From Ignavibacteria bacterium (GTDB lineage: Bacteria > Bacteroidota > Ignavibacteria > Kapaibacteriales > UBA961): a DNA stretch of 64,000 nt. Within the stretch, counting starts at the first letter, position 1. Every line of letters starts with the position of its first letter. The notes below the pieces were generated by a model, which was given only the letters and a program-made list of their open reading frames with translations, did not search any database and had not been told where the DNA came from. The translations under genes and the position numbers were made by a program. Shown piece after piece: positions 61,601 to 64,000 of this stretch. Location: positions 124,001 through 188,000 of the forward strand of contig JADJXV010000002.1 in assembly GCA_016720145.1 (NCBI GenBank), written 5' to 3'.

Positions 61601-61687
61601 TTGGTCGGCAAATTAGAAAAAATCAAATTCGGTAAAACGAATTACCCGCTGCTTGAGAAGAAAGAACAAGCGTCGAAGTAAGTGATA
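61601..61687 (+). repeat. Diverged copy of the nuoM 3' end
   Basis: 87 bases matching 61022-61108 with seven differences. The copy would read LVGKLEKIKFGKTNYPLLEK, then KEQASK and stop. Several differences are silent third-base transitions (GGT/GGC, AAG/AAA, TAT/TAC). The two copies bracket the HicBA cassette. Confidence 0.9.
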
Positions 61688-61756
61688 AGGGCGAAGTAAC
61701 ACGTTGGTAATCTTGCTATTACAACAAAACTCATTCCGTACAATTCTGCCTTGTGC

Positions 61757-63601
61757 ATGAAAAAACAACTACCATATTCGCTGTCGATTGTTCTCTGTTT
61801 CCTCTGGGTGTATTCCGGCTATAGCCAAGCGCCGAAGCCACTGCAGCTTGGAGTGAATCTCGATGACAACGGCGCATTTGTAAATATGGTCAATCATACT
61901 AATCGCTATAATAAAGCATCAGGTTATGATAAGAATGGTTGGCCGACAAGCGACTTTGATCTGACGCTCCTCGACGGACGTCCGGCGACAGAATGGACGA
62001 ATTCCATCGACGATCCGGAGAAATACAGAATCGACTATAGCGGCAGATATGCGGGGAGTTTTGTTGGGTCGGCGACGTTTCGTGCAACGGGCACAAGCGT
62101 TTCGATTGAGAATCTGATGTACGATTCTCTCAAAAACACGACACAATTTGAGCTTGTCGTAGGCGGCTATCCTAATGCGAATCATGCACTTGTGTTTTTG
62201 GGCTTTACGAATACCCGGCGCACGGCACAGGATACGCTCCGCTCCGGTATTACAGAACTTAAAGTACTGCGCCCCGGATATGCGATTACTACCAATAAAG
62301 TATTTACCGACGAATATATTGCGCTCTGTAAGGCGGCTGATTTTGCTGCGTACCGATACTACAATGTACAGAATATTTGGGATGGTGAGCCGACGTATCC
62401 TGCTAGAACTACATGGGATAAGCGCAAAACACCACAGGATGCTTCGCAGCGAACATTAGCCGGAATCAATGGCAAGCGCGATGGATGGTGTTGGGAATAT
62501 ATCATCGAATTAGCAAATATTTTGAATAAAGATATCTGGGTGTGTCTGCACATGTCCTGCGACTCAGGATACGTAACGAGTCTCGCTCAGATGCTCAAGG
62601 AAAAGCTTAATCCGGGAATCAATATTTATGTCGAAAACAGCAATGAAGTGTGGAGTCCTACTCAATTGACTCATGGACCATACAATCAAGCCGAGGCAAC
62701 ATTCAATAAAATTACTTTTGATGAAAATTATGCCCGACGTTCGGTCGAATTATCAAAATGGTTCGCCCTCGTCTATGGTCAGCAGGAAATTAACAACAAA
62801 ATCAGAGTAATTCTCGCAGGACAACACGCATATAACGGCAGGAGTGACAATCACTTAAATTATATCAAGAAAGTTTTTGGCGCTCCAAAAGATTTTATTT
62901 ATGCCACAAGTACAGCTTTATATTTCGGCTCAACGAAAGAATCGAATCCCGACCCACGGGTGGTTAATCAGGGAATGGCAGAGGATATTACGGCGCAGAT
63001 ATCGAACGCACAGAGCGGTTTTTACCGGCTCAATCATATCTCCAAAGCGAAGAACTGGGAATTAAAAGGTGGAGTCACATCGTATGAGGGTGGACCACAC
63101 ATGCCATCCGGTGGTGGTACAGTGAATCTCGCGAGTCAGATTTTGTCGCATCGGACTGAAGAGATGGGAGCAATTACGAAGCTTAATTATTCAGAAGGTT
63201 GGCAGGCGCTTGGTGGTGGTCTTGCGATGTATTTCACGCTTACGTCTGCGTATAACCGCTATGGTTGCTGGGGAATTACCGACGATTATACCAAGCCGGA
63301 CAGAAATTTTAAAATGAAGGCGCTCCGTGAGTTGACAGCGCCGCCGATTGGAGTGAGTGAAGAGGTACCTCAGGAACAGAATGTAACGATTGGCTACGAC
63401 TCCAAGAACCAAACAGTGCATATTCAGACACTTACTTCGACGCCTACCATAGCAATATACTCTGTACTCGGAGAAGTAGTGATGCGTTCGGCCAGCTCAG
63501 TAGCATCAGTACGAACATTACCGAGAGGACTCTATACGGTGGTCGTACAAACGGACAATGGGCAGCAATTCGTAAAGAGTATTCTTCATGGTGGAGAATG
63601 A
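61757..63601 (+). CDS. Large secreted protein with T9SS sorting domain, glycosidase-like
   Basis: 614 residues from the ATG at 61757; a TTG at 61751 adds two. The signal peptide is KKQLPYSLSIVLCFLWVYSG. The body has a likely beta-sandwich N-terminal region (about 30-170). A segment that resembles a clan-A TIM-barrel glycoside hydrolase follows, with IWVCLHMSCDSGYVTSLAQM and the acid motif NIYVENSNEVW (ENSNE, as in the NE acid/base step), then SYEGGPHMPSGGG with a second Glu. These two Glu could be the catalytic pair. The C-terminal 75 residues are a short type IX sorting domain (TIAIYSVLGEVVMRS...RGLYTVVVQTDNGQ). A surface polysaccharide-degrading enzyme is plausible; the substrate is unknown. 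Confidence 0.78.
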   Translation: MKKQLPYSLSIVLCFLWVYSGYSQAPKPLQLGVNLDDNGAFVNMVNHTNRYNKASGYDKNGWPTSDFDLTLLDGRPATEWTNSIDDPEKYRIDYSGRYAGSFVGSATFRATGTSVSIENLMYDSLKNTTQFELVVGGYPNANHALVFLGFTNTRRTAQDTLRSGITELKVLRPGYAITTNKVFTDEYIALCKAADFAAYRYYNVQNIWDGEPTYPARTTWDKRKTPQDASQRTLAGINGKRDGWCWEYIIELANILNKDIWVCLHMSCDSGYVTSLAQMLKEKLNPGINIYVENSNEVWSPTQLTHGPYNQAEATFNKITFDENYARRSVELSKWFALVYGQQEINNKIRVILAGQHAYNGRSDNHLNYIKKVFGAPKDFIYATSTALYFGSTKESNPDPRVVNQGMAEDITAQISNAQSGFYRLNHISKAKNWELKGGVTSYEGGPHMPSGGGTVNLASQILSHRTEEMGAITKLNYSEGWQALGGGLAMYFTLTSAYNRYGCWGITDDYTKPDRNFKMKALRELTAPPIGVSEEVPQEQNVTIGYDSKNQTVHIQTLTSTPTIAIYSVLGEVVMRSASSVASVRTLPRGLYTVVVQTDNGQQFVKSILHGGE

Positions 63602-63697
63602 TTTTTTAATACATAAGTCATTGAAAATATGACTTGTACAGTATTTATGCAGCATTAATTTTAAAAATTTACTTTAGAATTTAGACGGAGAACAATA

Positions 63698-63961
63698 ATG
63701 GGTTTTATCAAGAATTTTTTTGCAAAACAGCATAAATGGGTGTTGAATGGACACGACAAAACCGACCAATGGAAATCAGTCAAAGTCGGTGATACAGTTG
63801 AATTTGCGATGACCATGACCGAAGGCGTGACCTATTCTGTCGAGTCGATTAATCAGGAAGCTGCAGAAGCGAAAATTCGCAGACGCACATCAGATGGGTC
63901 TAATGGAGAAGCGTACACGGTGGGCTTGGTAATGCTCCGTCCTATTGCTATCACAAAATAA
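63698..63961 (+). CDS. Small protein of unknown function
   Basis: 87 residues with no family I recognise. It is hydrophilic with a basic N-terminus (MGFIKNFFAKQHKWVLNGHD) and a beta-rich middle (WKSVKVGDTVEFAMTMTEGV, TYSVESINQEAAEAKIRRRT), ending in LVMLRPIAITK. The strand pattern suggests a small beta-barrel (SH3- or KOW-like), which is inference. The ATG at 63698 is preceded by GGAG 9 bases upstream (AGACGGAGAACAATAATG), a fair ribosome site. No neighbour in the same operon is apparent before the window ends. Confidence 0.7.
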   Translation: MGFIKNFFAKQHKWVLNGHDKTDQWKSVKVGDTVEFAMTMTEGVTYSVESINQEAAEAKIRRRTSDGSNGEAYTVGLVMLRPIAITK

Positions 63962-64000
63962 CATACAGCTAATTACTTAGAATATCAAAGACTTTTTAAC

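Noticed and set aside
63606..63640. AAGTCAT/ATGACTT hairpin after the large sorting-domain gene as a terminator
   Set aside because: Only 7 bp of AT-rich stem and no T tract.

Overview
The window looks like a chromosomal piece of a Bacteroidota/Chlorobiota-type bacterium (FCB group), possibly a Kapabacteria- or Ignavibacteria-like lineage. Three observations support this. Several secreted proteins end in a type IX secretion (Por) sorting domain of the 'PNP...G.Y.L.I' type. Promoters fit the Bacteroidota rule TTG-N19/20-TAnnTTTG. The gene order secE-nusG-rplK-rplA-rplJ-rplL-rpoB-rpoC is preceded by a tRNA cluster. The exact lineage cannot be fixed from the sequence alone. No rRNA, CRISPR array, prophage or complete insertion sequence was seen.

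Layout. 1-3.5 kb: the 3' end of a histidine kinase gene, a frameshifted BNR-repeat protein with a sorting domain, and a small exported protein, separated by REP-like palindromes. 3.7-13.5 kb: five tandem paralogous genes coding for TPR + coiled coil + class III adenylate cyclase, a mosaic array shaped by gene conversion. 13.7-15.3 kb: pckA. 15.5-21.2 kb: a divergent locus holding a porin, a Rieske lipoprotein and a DUF1111 di-haem protein on one side and a FecA-like TonB receptor on the other. Both promoters carry a TTAGATT/AATCTAA palindrome, which suggests a metal-responsive regulon. 21.3-33 kb: a mixed region with a membrane protein, an antitoxin, a HicAB module, a fused peptide-ABC ATPase, a sorting-domain protein, an AlbA_2 protein, RfbC, a histidine kinase, a HAD phosphatase, a 3HCDH-like protein, an SRPBCC protein and an M23 peptidase. 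33-42.6 kb: an OmpA-family protein behind a frameshifted HYR protein, then ddl, a PfkB kinase, a CBM9-like protein, a sugar ABC permease with an in-frame amber codon, and a lipoprotein. 42.7-55.3 kb: rpoC, rpoB, rplL, rplJ, rplA, rplK, nusG, secE and five tRNAs, all on the minus strand. 56-64 kb: a class II glutamine amidotransferase, nuoL-DUF420-nuoM, a decayed hicBA cassette followed by a copy of the nuoM 3' end, a large sorting-domain protein with a glycosidase-like look, and a small unknown protein.

The most interesting items are the putative metal-regulated redox/uptake locus at 15.5-21.2 kb, the five-gene cyclase array, two insertions flanked by duplicated gene 3' ends (5.6 kb and 61 kb), the REP-like palindrome family, and three broken or recoded genes (BNR, HYR, permease). 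Those breaks may be real mutations or assembly errors.
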